A stretch of 52,080 nt of DNA, from contig NZ_JAIBES010000138.1 in NCBI RefSeq assembly GCF_019459305.1, positions 1-52,080 on the forward strand. The letters are read 5' to 3'. The DNA is from Sphingopyxis sp. Its GTDB lineage: Bacteria; Pseudomonadota; Alphaproteobacteria; Sphingomonadales; Sphingomonadaceae. The notes below the pieces were generated by a model. The model made no database searches. It saw only the letters and a program-made list of their open reading frames with translations, and was not told where the DNA came from. Both the position numbers and the translations under genes were made by a program. Positions 43,809 through 52,080 of this stretch are shown here, in pieces. Each line of letters opens with the position of its first letter. The stretch's first letter is position 1.

Positions 43809-44360
43809 TCACCCTATCTGGGTGCTGGCGGCGGTTGGGACAAGGGTTTCGGCGTCGGGATTGCGCTGGTCGATCTGAAAATTCAGGATCGCGGCGAAGC
43901 TCAGCCAGACCATGTAAGGGACGAGCAGCCAAGCCGCGGCCTTGCGGATCGAGGCAAAAGCAAAGGTGGTGGCGATCGTCATCATCAGGATGAAGATGAT
44001 CAGATAAAGCGCGCTCGTCACCTGATATTGGCCAAAGAACAGGGGTGACCAAGCGAAGTTGGCGATCAGCTGAACAAAAAACAGCGTCAACGCAAAGCCG
44101 CGCCCCTTGGCGCCGCGCGCGTGCAGGATCATCGCCAGCGACAAACCGAGCATGATGTAGAGGATCGGCCAGACCACCCCGAACACCCAGCCGGGCGGGG
44201 TGATCGCGGGCAGGTCAAGCGAGGCGAACCAGCGATTGCCGTAACCGCTGTTCGACAGCACGCCCATCAGGCTGCCGATCAGGACGATGGCGGGGACGGT
44301 CACCAGCGCCCAGCGCAGATACGACATACGAAGCTGGCCCGGTGTAGCGATCTCGGTCAT
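43809..44360 (-). CDS. tspO: TspO/MBR family membrane protein
   Basis: Five-helix membrane protein related to the mitochondrial translocator protein; bacterial members bind porphyrins. Start at 44360 (MTEIATPGQLRMSYLRWALV) rests on AAGGA 8 bp upstream; the ATG at 44366 is too close to it. Seen: GNRWFASLDLPAITPPGWVF then GVVWPILYIMLGLSLAMIL (the W-P-rich signature), NFAWSPLFFGQYQ, and PYMVWLSFAAILNFQI. Length 183 residues, slightly long because of both tails. Confidence 0.9.
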   Translation of the reverse strand: MTEIATPGQLRMSYLRWALVTVPAIVLIGSLMGVLSNSGYGNRWFASLDLPAITPPGWVFGVVWPILYIMLGLSLAMILHARGAKGRGFALTLFFVQLIANFAWSPLFFGQYQVTSALYLIIFILMMTIATTFAFASIRKAAAWLLVPYMVWLSFAAILNFQIDQRNPDAETLVPTAASTQIG

Positions 44361-44421
44361 GCACATGGTCCTTTGCGCGGGAATCGGTGGATCTAGGATG
44401 TTGCGGCGGGCGGGGCTGGCG

Positions 44422-45162
44422 TCAAGCGGCAGCTTTGATCGCGGCGATCAGAAATTCGACATTACCCTCCGGCCCGGTGATCGGGCTTTCGACGGTGTCA
44501 ACGACGCGCCAGCCGCTGCGTTCCATCCAGGCGCGCACTTCTTCGCACACCCGCGCGTGGACCGCGGCATCGCGGATCACTCCCTTTTTGCCGACCTCGT
44601 GCCGCTCGGCCTCGAACTGCGGCTTGATCAGCGCGACGAGGCGGGCATCCTCTTTGGCAAAGCTCATCGGCACCGGCAGAACTTTGGACAGCGCGATGAA
44701 GCTGGCGTCGCAGACGATCAGGTCGACAGGTTCGGGGATGTGCGCGGCGGTCAGGATGCGCGCGCTCGTCTGTTCGTGGACGATGACGCGATCGTCCTGG
44801 CGCAGCTTCCACGCCAGCTGGTTGGTGCCTGAATCAACCGCATAGACGCGCGCCGCGCCGCGGCTGAGCAGCACGTCGGTGAAGCCGCCAGTGGACGACC
44901 CGACGTCGATCGCGACCGCGCCCGTCACATCCCAGCCGACGTGGGTAAGCGCATGGTCGAGCTTGACCCCGCCGCGCGACACCCACGGATGGTCGCGGCC
45001 CTTGACGCTGATCTCGGCGTCGTCGGCGACCTGTTGCCCGGCCTTGTCGATCTTGCGATCGCCCACGAAGGCGAGCCCGGCGAGGATCAGCGCCTGCGCG
45101 CGCGTCCGGCTTTCGGCGAGGCCGCGATCGACGAGCAACTGGTCAGCGCGCTGCTTGGCCAT
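44422..45162 (-). CDS. tlyA: TlyA family rRNA methyltransferase / hemolysin-like protein
   Basis: TlyA 2'-O-methylates rRNA in mycobacteria; the 'hemolysin' label is historical. The 246-residue protein has an N-terminal S4 RNA-binding domain (RADQLLVDRGLAESRTRAQA, VSRGGVKLDHAL) and an FtsJ-like methyltransferase domain (AIDVGSSTGGFTDVLLSRGA, VYAVDSGTNQLAW, LIVCDASFIALSKVLP, LIKPQFEAER). Start ATG at 45162 shares a base with the dsbD stop (TGATG), so expression is coupled. Confidence 0.92.
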   Translation of the reverse strand: MAKQRADQLLVDRGLAESRTRAQALILAGLAFVGDRKIDKAGQQVADDAEISVKGRDHPWVSRGGVKLDHALTHVGWDVTGAVAIDVGSSTGGFTDVLLSRGAARVYAVDSGTNQLAWKLRQDDRVIVHEQTSARILTAAHIPEPVDLIVCDASFIALSKVLPVPMSFAKEDARLVALIKPQFEAERHEVGKKGVIRDAAVHARVCEEVRAWMERSGWRVVDTVESPITGPEGNVEFLIAAIKAAA

Positions 45163-47201
45163 CAACCGCCCGCCTGTTCAGTCAGCATCCCCGGCGTCAA
45201 GATCTGCGGCAGGATCTCGGGCTTTGCCGCGCCCGGCGCATACCACAGATAGAGCGGGACACTGTTGCGGCCATGCTCGGTGAGGGTGCGGGTGATGACG
45301 GGGTCGCCATTGGTCCAGTCGCCGACGAGCGTGACGACACCCACCGCGTCAAACTTGTCCTGCACCGCCTCGCGGTTGATCGCCCCCGCCTCGTTCGCCT
45401 TGCACGAAAGGCACCAGTCGGCGGTGAAATAGACGAAAACGGGCTTGCCGGTGGCGCGCGCCTTTGCGAGCGCATCGGGCGAGAACGTCGAGCCGCTCGC
45501 CGCGGTCGTGCGTTCGGTGTCGGCAACTTCCGTGACGGTGCCGCCAAGGCCAACAACGAAAAGCAGTCCGGCCGCGATCAGCAGCCATGACCGCCGGTCG
45601 CCGCGCTGCATCGCGCCGTAGTGGGTCAGAAGCACGAGCGCCATGGCGACCGCAACGATCGGCCAGATCAGCTGCGACCCGCTGCCCAATTGCCGCCACA
45701 GCAGCCAGCCGAGCGCGAGCGCGGTCAGCCCCATCGGCAGCGCCATCCATTTGCGGAACCGGTCCATCCACGGCCCGGGCTTGGGCAGGCGGTTGCGCAG
45801 CGCCGGGACAAAACCGACCGCGAGGAAGGGGAGGGCAAGACCAAGGCCGAGACCGCCAAAAATCGGGAGCGCTGCCCATGCGGGCAGCACCAGCGTCGCG
45901 CCCAGCGCCGCACCGAGCAACGGGCCGCTGCATGGCGTCGCGACAAAGGCGGCGAGCGCGCCGGTCCAGAAACCGCCCGCTGCGCCGCCCTTGTCGACCA
46001 GCGCCTGCCCGCCGCCGAACGATGGCAGGTCAAAGGTGCCCAGCAGGTTAAGCGTAATCGCGAGCGCGAGGATCAGCAGCGCCAGCACGCTGACCGGATG
46101 TTGCAACTGAAACGCCCAGCCGACCTGCTCGCCCGCGGCGCGCAGCGCGAGCAGCGCGGCGCCGAGCAGCAGCGCGGTGACGATGGCGCCTGCGGTATAG
46201 GCGAGCGCCTCGACCTTCGCCGATCGCGCATCGCCGCCCGAGCGCGCAAGGCTGAGCGCCTTGAGGCTGAGGATCGGAAAGACGCAGGGCATCAGGTTCA
46301 GAATCAGCCCGCCGAGGATCGCGCCGCCAAGCGCGGCCCAGAACAGCCCAAGTTCGATGACGTCGGTCGTTCCAGCGATCGCCTCACCCGCAGCTGGCAC
46401 CGCTCCGGGCTCGAGTTGCACCGACAGCCCGCGCCCCTCGCCAAGTTTGAGCAGCGCCGCGACTGGCCCGGTGGCTTCACCTTTAGCGCGGGTCTCGACG
46501 ATGATGAAATCGCCGTTGCGGCTGAATTTCTGCGGCGCGACATAATCGACCAGATTTTGCGTTTCGATAAAAATATAGGGTGCCTCGAGCGCCGGCCCGG
46601 CGGGCAGGGGGATGGCGAAGCGCACGGTATCGCCGCGCCGCTCCCACGTCCCGCTGCGATCGAGCGGCTGCGGTAGCAACGCGCGCCAGCCATCGAAACG
46701 CGTGCGCGACGCGGCTGGCACCGCGCCATCGCCCGCTTTGAGCGCAACCGAAATCACCGCCTTTTCAGGCACGCAAACCTTGTCGGTACAGGCGAGCCAG
46801 TTGGCGACGCCCGAAAGCGTCAAATCGTTTCCCTGCGCGACACTTTCGTCAACTTCGACGTCGGCGAGCAGCGCATAGGGATGCTCGTAAACATGGTTCA
46901 TCATGCCGAACAGGATCAGCGGTTCGGGGACCGGATAACGAAACGGCGCGACCGTAACGCCCTCCGGCAAATTCCATTCGACCGACAGCCCGAATCCGGC
47001 GTCGCCGCCATTAGTCCAATAGCCGTGCCAACCCTTGTCGGGGGTCATGGTCAGCGCAAGCGTGGTCCCGCCGCCGGATGCAGGCGCGGCGGATTCGGCG
47101 ACCAGCTTCGGCTGGATATGCGTCGACTGCGCCCGTGCGGGGCTGAGCGCGAGCAAGGCGAACGCCAGCAGCGCGAGCACCGGGCGCCATAGCGCTGTCA
47201 C
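45162..47201 (-). CDS. dsbD: thiol:disulfide interchange protein DsbD/ScsB
   Basis: Carries electrons from cytoplasmic thioredoxin across the membrane to periplasmic thiol proteins. From GTG at 47201 (AAGGA upstream) the 679-residue product has a clean signal peptide (MTALWRPVLALLAFALLALS ... ARAQ), a periplasmic domain with CTDKVC, an eight-helix core with the paired cysteines LMPCVFPILSLK and VATPCSGPLL, and a C-terminal thioredoxin domain with CLSC (FTADWCLSCKANE). An upstream ATG at 47225 would add eight residues without a good ribosome site. The large N-terminal domain resembles ScsB. Confidence 0.92.
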   Translation of the reverse strand: MTALWRPVLALLAFALLALSPARAQSTHIQPKLVAESAAPASGGGTTLALTMTPDKGWHGYWTNGGDAGFGLSVEWNLPEGVTVAPFRYPVPEPLILFGMMNHVYEHPYALLADVEVDESVAQGNDLTLSGVANWLACTDKVCVPEKAVISVALKAGDGAVPAASRTRFDGWRALLPQPLDRSGTWERRGDTVRFAIPLPAGPALEAPYIFIETQNLVDYVAPQKFSRNGDFIIVETRAKGEATGPVAALLKLGEGRGLSVQLEPGAVPAAGEAIAGTTDVIELGLFWAALGGAILGGLILNLMPCVFPILSLKALSLARSGGDARSAKVEALAYTAGAIVTALLLGAALLALRAAGEQVGWAFQLQHPVSVLALLILALAITLNLLGTFDLPSFGGGQALVDKGGAAGGFWTGALAAFVATPCSGPLLGAALGATLVLPAWAALPIFGGLGLGLALPFLAVGFVPALRNRLPKPGPWMDRFRKWMALPMGLTALALGWLLWRQLGSGSQLIWPIVAVAMALVLLTHYGAMQRGDRRSWLLIAAGLLFVVGLGGTVTEVADTERTTAASGSTFSPDALAKARATGKPVFVYFTADWCLSCKANEAGAINREAVQDKFDAVGVVTLVGDWTNGDPVITRTLTEHGRNSVPLYLWYAPGAAKPEILPQILTPGMLTEQAGG

Positions 47202-47326
47202 AAAAACGTCCTTGCCGCGATCCATGCCGGTTCCGCTGTCACCTGTCTCTCGAGGCTTGCCATATAGGCGGGTTTCGCCGAGAGGACAGCCCGCGCTGAC
47301 ACCCTGTGCAACGGAGACCGCCGCTC

Positions 47327-49003
47327 GTGACGTTGAAACATCTCAAAATCGCCCTGGCCGCTACCCTCTGCGTCGGCGGCGCCAGCACCGTACTCGCGCA
47401 AAATTCAGCGCCGCCCGTCCCGAAAGTGACCGCCGCGACACCGCCACCCAAGCTGATTGTGATGGTCGCGGTCGACCAGCTGTCCGCCGACCTGTTCGCC
47501 GAATATCGCGACAAATTCACCGGCGGCTTCGCACGGCTCGCATCGGGTGTGGTATTTCCGTCTGGCTATCAGGCGCAGGCCGCCACCGAAACCTGCCCCG
47601 GCCATGCGACGATCCTGACCGGCAGTCACCCGGGGCGCGCGGGGATCGTCGCCAACAATTATTTCGACCTCTCGGTCGCCCGCGAAGACAAGCGCATCTA
47701 TTGCGCCGAAGACGAAAGTGTCCCCGGCACCGCGTCGGGCGGCGGCAAATATGCGCCGTCGGTGAACCATCTCCTCGTCCCGACCCTCGGCGACATGATG
47801 AAAGCGCGCGATCCGAAGACGCAGGTCGTATCGGTCGCGGGCAAGGACCGCGCCGCGATCATGATGGGCGGGCGTCAGGCCGACGAACTGCTGTGGCTCG
47901 CGCCCAACGGCCTCACCAGCTACCGCGGCACCACCCTGTCGCCGACCGCAACGCAGGCCGGTGCGGCAATCGCCGCCGCGATCGCGCAGCCGCGACCGGG
48001 GCTGGCGCTGCCCGCCGATTGCGCGGCGCACGACATCGCGATCCCGGTCGGCGACAAGGGCGCCACCGTCGGAACGGGCCGCATGGCGCGCGATGCCGGC
48101 GACTTCCGGCGCTTCCTCGCGTCGCCCGAGGCTGATGGCGCGGTCCTAGCAACCGCAGCGGCGCTGCGTCAGGTGCGCAAGATGGGCGAGGGCAGTGCCA
48201 CCGACCTGCTGATCGTCGGCCTGTCGGCAACCGATTATGTCGGCCATGGTGTGGGTACCGCAGGCGCGGAAATGTGTCTCCAGATGATGGGTCTCGACCG
48301 CGAACTCGGTGACTTTTTCGCGCGGCTGGATGCGACGGGCATCGACTATATTGTCGCGCTGACCGCTGATCATGGCGGCCACGACATGCCCGAACGCAAT
48401 CGTCAGAACGCCTGGCCTGCTGCCGAGCGCGTCGATCGCGCGCTCGCCCCCGACGCGCTGGGCAAGGCGGTTGCCGAAAAGCTCGGACTGCCGCAGCCCT
48501 TGCTCTATGGTGACGGTCCGTTCGGCGACATGTATCTGACGAAGGCGCTGACCCCGGCGCAACGCACGGCCGCGCAGGCCGAAATTTTGGCCCGGTTGCG
48601 CGCGCATCCGCAGATCGAGGCGGTAGTGAAGGCGGATGAGCTGGCGAACCGGCCATTTTCGAAACAGGCGCCCGACACCTGGACGCTGCACGACAAGTTG
48701 CGCGCGTCGTTCCATCCGGACCGGTCGGGCGATTTTATCGTGGTCCTGAAACCGCGCGTCACCCCGATTCCCGAATCGGGACTCGGCTATGTTGCGACGC
48801 ATGGCTCGGCGTGGGATTATGACCGGCGGGTGCCGATGCTGTTCTGGCGCAAGGGACTGGCCGGATTCGAGCAGCCCAATGCGGTGATGACGGTCGACAT
48901 CATGCCGACGCTGGCGGCGCTGATCAGCATTTCGGTCGATGCAGGTCAGATCGACGGGCGCTGCCTCGACCTGCTGTCGGGTGCCGACAGCAGCTGCCGT
49001 TAG
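47327..49003 (+). CDS. phoK: alkaline phosphatase, Sphingomonas PhoK type
   Basis: Secreted, highly alkaline phosphomonoesterase of the NPP-like superfamily. The GTG at 47327 (GGAG upstream) gives 558 residues, against 559 for Sphingomonas PhoK, and places the nucleophile in ATETCPGHATILTG at Thr89, the same number as in PhoK; Asn110 lies in GIVANNYFD, and the Lys-x-Arg pair is at 173/175 (AGKDRAA). Metal ligands are seen in VAVDQLS, SATDYVGHG, TADHGGHDMPE and ATHGSAWDYDRR. Signal peptide ends STVLAQ. Divergent from dsbD. PhoB box not seen. Confidence 0.93.
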   Translation: MTLKHLKIALAATLCVGGASTVLAQNSAPPVPKVTAATPPPKLIVMVAVDQLSADLFAEYRDKFTGGFARLASGVVFPSGYQAQAATETCPGHATILTGSHPGRAGIVANNYFDLSVAREDKRIYCAEDESVPGTASGGGKYAPSVNHLLVPTLGDMMKARDPKTQVVSVAGKDRAAIMMGGRQADELLWLAPNGLTSYRGTTLSPTATQAGAAIAAAIAQPRPGLALPADCAAHDIAIPVGDKGATVGTGRMARDAGDFRRFLASPEADGAVLATAAALRQVRKMGEGSATDLLIVGLSATDYVGHGVGTAGAEMCLQMMGLDRELGDFFARLDATGIDYIVALTADHGGHDMPERNRQNAWPAAERVDRALAPDALGKAVAEKLGLPQPLLYGDGPFGDMYLTKALTPAQRTAAQAEILARLRAHPQIEAVVKADELANRPFSKQAPDTWTLHDKLRASFHPDRSGDFIVVLKPRVTPIPESGLGYVATHGSAWDYDRRVPMLFWRKGLAGFEQPNAVMTVDIMPTLAALISISVDAGQIDGRCLDLLSGADSSCR

Positions 49004-49023
49004 GGAGTGGAAAAGAAACGAAT

Positions 49024-49854
49024 ATGACGAAGCTTTTGCGGGATTTCTCCGGTCGGTTATTGCTGGTCGGCTGTGGCAACATGGCGGGCGCGATGCTCGA
49101 TCGCTGGCTGGCGGCGGGGCTTGACCGCGTGCAGGTTGCGATTGTCGACCCCTTGGCGGCGCCGCGCGATGGCGTTGTGCAATACACATCGCTGGTGGAA
49201 TGGCAGGCCGCCGGCGGCACCGCCGACTGGATCATGCTGGGTATGAAGCCACAGCAATTGGGCGACGTCGCCGACGTGCTGGCGCCGCTTGCAACGGCCG
49301 GCGTCCATTTGATGTCGATCCTGGCGGGCGTGTCATTGGCCGACCTTGCGGCGCGTTTCCCGGGTGCGGGTGCGCAGGTTCGCATCTTGCCTAACCTCGC
49401 GGCGCGCATTGGCGCCGGGGTGACCGCGGTGGCGACGCTGGGTGACGCCGATGACGCGGCGATCGCGGCGCTGCTCGATCCGCTGGGACAGACGGTGACG
49501 CTGGCCGATGATTCGACGATGGATCTGGTTACCGCCTTTACCGGCAGCGGTCCGGCGTTCGTCTTTCGCCTGATCGAATCCTACGCTGCCGCAGGCGAAC
49601 GCCTCGGCCTGTCGGCAGAGGATTCGCTCGCACTGGCCACGGCAACTTTTGGCGGCGCCACGGCGCTGCTCGCCGACAGCGGCGAGAAGCCAGGCGTGTT
49701 GATCGCGCAGGTCGCGAGCAAGGGCGGCACGACGCAGGCGGGACTCGACGTCCTCGACAGCGACGGCCAGCTTGCGGCGCTGCTCACCAATGTGCTCCGC
49801 GCGGCGCGCGACCGCGGGCGCGAGCTGGCCGATCTGGCGCGCGGCGAGGGCTAA
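49024..49854 (+). CDS. proC: pyrroline-5-carboxylate reductase
   Basis: Last step of proline synthesis: NAD(P)H reduction of pyrroline-5-carboxylate. The 276-residue protein has the Rossmann start LLLVGCGNMAGAMLDRWL, KPQQLGDVADVLAP, AQVRILPNLAARIGAGVTAV, FTGSGPAFVFRLIES and the signature SKGGTTQAGLDVLD. It follows phoK by 20 bp, likely on one transcript. Converges with a marR-type gene, overlapping by 4 bp. Confidence 0.96.
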   Translation: MTKLLRDFSGRLLLVGCGNMAGAMLDRWLAAGLDRVQVAIVDPLAAPRDGVVQYTSLVEWQAAGGTADWIMLGMKPQQLGDVADVLAPLATAGVHLMSILAGVSLADLAARFPGAGAQVRILPNLAARIGAGVTAVATLGDADDAAIAALLDPLGQTVTLADDSTMDLVTAFTGSGPAFVFRLIESYAAAGERLGLSAEDSLALATATFGGATALLADSGEKPGVLIAQVASKGGTTQAGLDVLDSDGQLAALLTNVLRAARDRGRELADLARGEG

Positions 49855-50363
49855 GTCGGATCGCGCCCCAGCGCCGCAATGCGTTTGCGGTCGCGCGCGG
49901 GGACGAGCGCCTCGCTAACGTGCCAGAAGCCGGTCACCGCCTGTTGTCCGGCATGGGTATAGGCGCGGCTCATCGTATCGCGCAGCAGCGCAAAGGTCGC
50001 GGCTTCGATGGTGCGTCCGGCCTCGGTCAGGCGCAGTTCCTTTTGCCGCCGGTCGCGGTTTCCTGGGCGCGTTGTCAGCATGTCACGCGCTTCCAGCTCT
50101 TTCACCACCCGGCCCAGCGATTGTTTGGTGATCCCCAGCAGCGCGAGCAGGTCCGAAATCGTCAGCCCCGGCTGCCGTGCGATGAAATAGAGCGCCCGGT
50201 AATGCGCGCGCCCCAGCTCCTGCTCGGCAAGCTGCGCGTCGATCGACCGCCACAGCGACGCATGCGCGAAGAACAGAAATTCGATGCCGCGACGCACTTC
50301 GTCTTCGCGCAAGAAAAGGGCAGACGCAGCGGGTACTTGTGAAAGAAAATTTTCCTCAGCCAT
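49851..50363 (-). CDS. MarR-family transcriptional regulator
   Basis: A 170-residue winged-helix regulator starting MAEENFLSQVPAASALFLRE at 50363. HTH/wing region: LGRAHYRALYFIARQPGLTI, SDLLALLGITKQSLGRVVKE, LEARDMLTTRPGNRDRRQKEL. Divergent from ilvE with 78 bp between starts. In alphaproteobacteria this type of MarR next to a branched-chain aminotransferase is common; target unknown. Confidence 0.9.
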   Translation of the reverse strand: MAEENFLSQVPAASALFLREDEVRRGIEFLFFAHASLWRSIDAQLAEQELGRAHYRALYFIARQPGLTISDLLALLGITKQSLGRVVKELEARDMLTTRPGNRDRRQKELRLTEAGRTIEAATFALLRDTMSRAYTHAGQQAVTGFWHVSEALVPARDRKRIAALGRDPT

Positions 50364-50441
50364 GGTCACTACCGTTGCGCGCGGCGCCCGACTTTGGCAA
50401 GAGGCGCGCTCCACAGACCGCTCAGCCACAGGTGTTTTTGC

Positions 50442-51527
50442 ATGTCCGCTCCCGCTTTTACCCATCTGCCGCACCCCAATCGCGTGGCGGACGATGTGCG
50501 CGCGGCAGCGATTGCCGATCCGGCGTTCGGGCGCGTCTTTACCGACCATATGGTGTCGATCCGTTATACCGAGGGGCAGGGCTGGCACGACGCGCAGGTG
50601 ATGCCGCGCGGCCCGCTAACGCTCGACCCCGCGACCGCGGTGCTCCATTATGCGCAAGAGATTTTCGAGGGGCTGAAGGCATACCGGCTCGACGATGGGT
50701 CTATGGCGCTATTCCGGGTCGAGGCAAACGCCGCGCGCTTCAACGCCAGCGCGCGCCGCATGGCGATGGCCGAAATGCCCGAGGAGCTGTTCATCGCCGC
50801 AGTGAAGGAAGCCGTCGCCGCCGACGCCGCCTGGTTCCCGCCGGTCGATGGCGGCGCGCTGTACTTGCGCCCCTTCATGTTCGCGAGCGAAGTTTTCCTG
50901 GGGGTGAAGCCCGCCGCGGAATATCAGTTCCTCGTCATCACTTCGCCGGTGGGCAATTATTTCAAATCGGGCGCCCCGGCGATCTCGTTGTGGGTGTCGG
51001 AAGATTACACTCGCGCCGCGCCGGGCGGCACCGGCGCCGCCAAATGCGGTGGCAATTATGCCTCTAGCCTGATCGCGCAGCGCGAGGCGATCGCCAAAGG
51101 GCACGACCAGGTCGTTTTCCTCGATGCTGCCGAACATCGCTGGATCGAGGAACTGGGGGGCATGAACATGTTCTTCGTGTTCGACGACGGCAGCGTCGTC
51201 ACCCCGCCGCTGACCGGCACGATTCTGCCCGGCATCACCCGCGACACGATCATCACCTTGGCACGCGACGCCGGGCTGACGGTGCGCGAGGAACCCTATG
51301 CGATCGACCAGTGGCAGGCCGATTCAGAGAGCGGCAAGCTCACCGAAAGCTTTGCTTGCGGCACTGCTGCGGTGGTGACCCCGGTGGGCAAGGTGACGCG
51401 CGGCGACACCAGCTTTACCATCGGCGCCGGCGGTCCGGGGCAGGTGACGGGTATGTTGAAAGACAAGCTGGTCGACATCCAGCGCGGCCGCGCCGCCGAT
51501 CCGCACGGCTGGGTGACGCGGCTCTAA
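50442..51527 (+). CDS. ilvE: branched-chain amino-acid aminotransferase
   Basis: PLP enzyme making and degrading valine, leucine and isoleucine. From the ATG at 50442 the 361-residue protein shows type-II BCAT features: VLHYAQEIFEGLKAYRLDDG, LYLRPFMFASEVFLGVKPA, GAAKCGGNYASSLIAQREA (PLP lysine block lies near the AQ-EA segment), FLDAAEHRWIEELGGMNMFF and ILPGITRDTIITLARD, then ESFACGTAAVVTPVG. Overall type matches mammalian-like/long BCATs. Confidence 0.95.
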   Translation: MSAPAFTHLPHPNRVADDVRAAAIADPAFGRVFTDHMVSIRYTEGQGWHDAQVMPRGPLTLDPATAVLHYAQEIFEGLKAYRLDDGSMALFRVEANAARFNASARRMAMAEMPEELFIAAVKEAVAADAAWFPPVDGGALYLRPFMFASEVFLGVKPAAEYQFLVITSPVGNYFKSGAPAISLWVSEDYTRAAPGGTGAAKCGGNYASSLIAQREAIAKGHDQVVFLDAAEHRWIEELGGMNMFFVFDDGSVVTPPLTGTILPGITRDTIITLARDAGLTVREEPYAIDQWQADSESGKLTESFACGTAAVVTPVGKVTRGDTSFTIGAGGPGQVTGMLKDKLVDIQRGRAADPHGWVTRL

Positions 51528-51583
51528 GGGGCGCCTTGCCAACAGGGGCCGAGGCGCTATAGAGCGCCCTCGCACCGGCCCGT

Positions 51584-51658
51584 TGGGGCGTCGCCAAGTG
51601 GTAAGGCAGCGGCTTTTGATGCCGCCATTCGCAGGTTCGAATCCTGCCGCCCCAACCA
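51584..51658 (+). tRNA. tRNA-Gln(TTG)
   Basis: A 75-nt cloverleaf: acceptor TGGGGCG pairing with CGCCCCA, anticodon loop CTTTTGA (anticodon TTG), T-arm GGTTCGAATCC, encoded CCA. A GCTATAG box ~25 bp upstream may be its -10. Confidence 0.96.
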
Positions 51659-51797
51659 GCCGATGCAGGTTTGCAACTATTTGGAAACAAACGCGAATCT
51701 CTGGGCATGAAACACGGAGGCCGGTCGTTCCCATTTGATGGTGTAGGTTCGCCGGCGTAGCCTTAGCGATCTACGGCCAAGCCGGGTTGATCATGCT

Positions 51798-51944
51798 GCC
51801 ATGGCGGCCAAGGCGCAGTGGCGCAGCGTTGCCGATCAGCACAGGCCGACAGTGCCCAAGCTGGCGGTCCTTATGGACAGCGCCGAAGAAGGCGTCCTAG
51901 CCTACATGACCTTCCCCGCACAGCATCGCAGCAAGTTGCACTCA
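51798..51944 (+). mobile_element. IS256-family transposase remnant
   Basis: The plus frame through 51801 reads AAKAQWRSVADQHRPTVPKL, LAVLMDSAEEGVLAYMTFPA, QHRSKLHS. This is the segment just before the conserved TNPIERLNGEIKRR block of IS256/Mutator transposases. The match ends abruptly after KLHS, and upstream of ~51798 the frame is not recognisable. Both ends are therefore lost; no inverted repeats or target duplication are visible. Confidence 0.75.
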
Positions 51945-52080
51945 CGGATGAGATGGACAAGACCTTTCCGTGCAAAATTGTGCTATGGCCCTTGTGCGCG
52001 GGCGACTCCGTGGCGAAGAACGGAACTCCGGCTGCAAGGTCCGTCAGGCCGCCTTTTCACAGCCCTGCCGGTTTGGAGCG
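51945..52080. other. unassigned sequence at the right edge
   Basis: No gene recognised. An open plus-strand frame (for example DEMDKTFPCKIVLWPL) and an open minus-strand frame continue to the window edge but match no family I know. It abuts the broken IS256 fragment, so it may be another mobile fragment or an assembly junction. The 139 bases between the tRNA and the IS remnant (51659-51797) also hold nothing recognisable. Confidence 0.4.

Noticed and set aside
45162-47225. dsbD start at the ATG 47225
   Set aside because: The GTG at 47201 has a proper AAGGA spacing and gives a clean signal peptide; the upstream ATG has no ribosome site.
51331-51734. Minus-strand frame including IRTCEWRHQKPLPYHL across tRNA-Gln
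   Set aside because: This is translation across the tRNA complement, a well-known false ORF signature, not a gene.
1-52080. CRISPR arrays, rRNA genes, riboswitches, toxin-antitoxin pairs, prophage
   Set aside because: No direct-repeat array, rRNA-like sequence, riboswitch core or phage gene set was seen on reading the window.

Overview
The window is GC-rich chromosomal DNA from an alphaproteobacterium, most likely a sphingomonad (Sphingopyxis or a close relative). The evidence is a PhoK-type alkaline phosphatase with its catalytic Thr at residue 89, the aroK-aroB pair, a TonB receptor linked to secreted hydrolases, Flp pilins, and the typical high-GC codon use. Species-level placement is inference.

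Layout. 1-1627: a truncated aroB behind aroK; at the extreme left edge aroB runs into what looks like a piece of an ABC exporter. 1755-7162: a periplasmic protein of unknown function, xerD, accA and an M48 metalloprotease, closed by a perfect palindromic terminator. 7248-10837: two solo Flp pilins, mutT, a methyltransferase, a frame-disrupted comF, grxC, a DUF1178 gene and tRNA-Arg(CCT). 10928-20473: a two-winged cluster. One wing (minus strand) is amidohydrolase, ALDH7-type dehydrogenase and TPR protein. The other (plus strand) is TonB receptor, XRE-cupin regulator, Tat-exported M19-like protein and a second TPR protein paralogous to the first. Three promoter regions of this cluster share a 13-bp motif. 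This is the best candidate for an undescribed system, plausibly uptake and breakdown of a peptide- or amide-like compound under control of the cupin regulator. 20474-20916: gene debris.

20917-28142: a histidine utilisation (hut) locus using the HutF/HutG route. hutI-hutH-hutG-hutU are coupled by 1-4 bp overlaps on the minus strand; hutF and a damaged hutC lie divergently, with an 18-bp perfect palindrome between them. 28242-30278: a class A penicillin-binding protein. 30421-37997: an AlkC-like DNA repair gene, a complete RND efflux operon (adaptor, pump, outer-membrane channel) and a divergent TetR regulator with a palindromic site. 38078-39430: a GPH/MFS transporter. 39590-42627: secE, nusG, tesB, rplK and rplA, with the thioesterase gene unusually lodged inside the classic translation/transcription string. 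42776-51658: YbjN-like, UbiK-like, TspO, TlyA, DsbD, PhoK, ProC, a MarR regulator, IlvE and tRNA-Gln(TTG). 51659-52080: beyond the tRNA, a broken IS256-family transposase fragment and unassigned DNA.

Several genes are broken or frame-disrupted (aroB at the edge, comF, hutC, the debris at 20.5-20.9 kb). Whether these are real decay or sequencing/assembly errors cannot be settled from the sequence alone, and both window edges look like rearrangement or assembly junctions.
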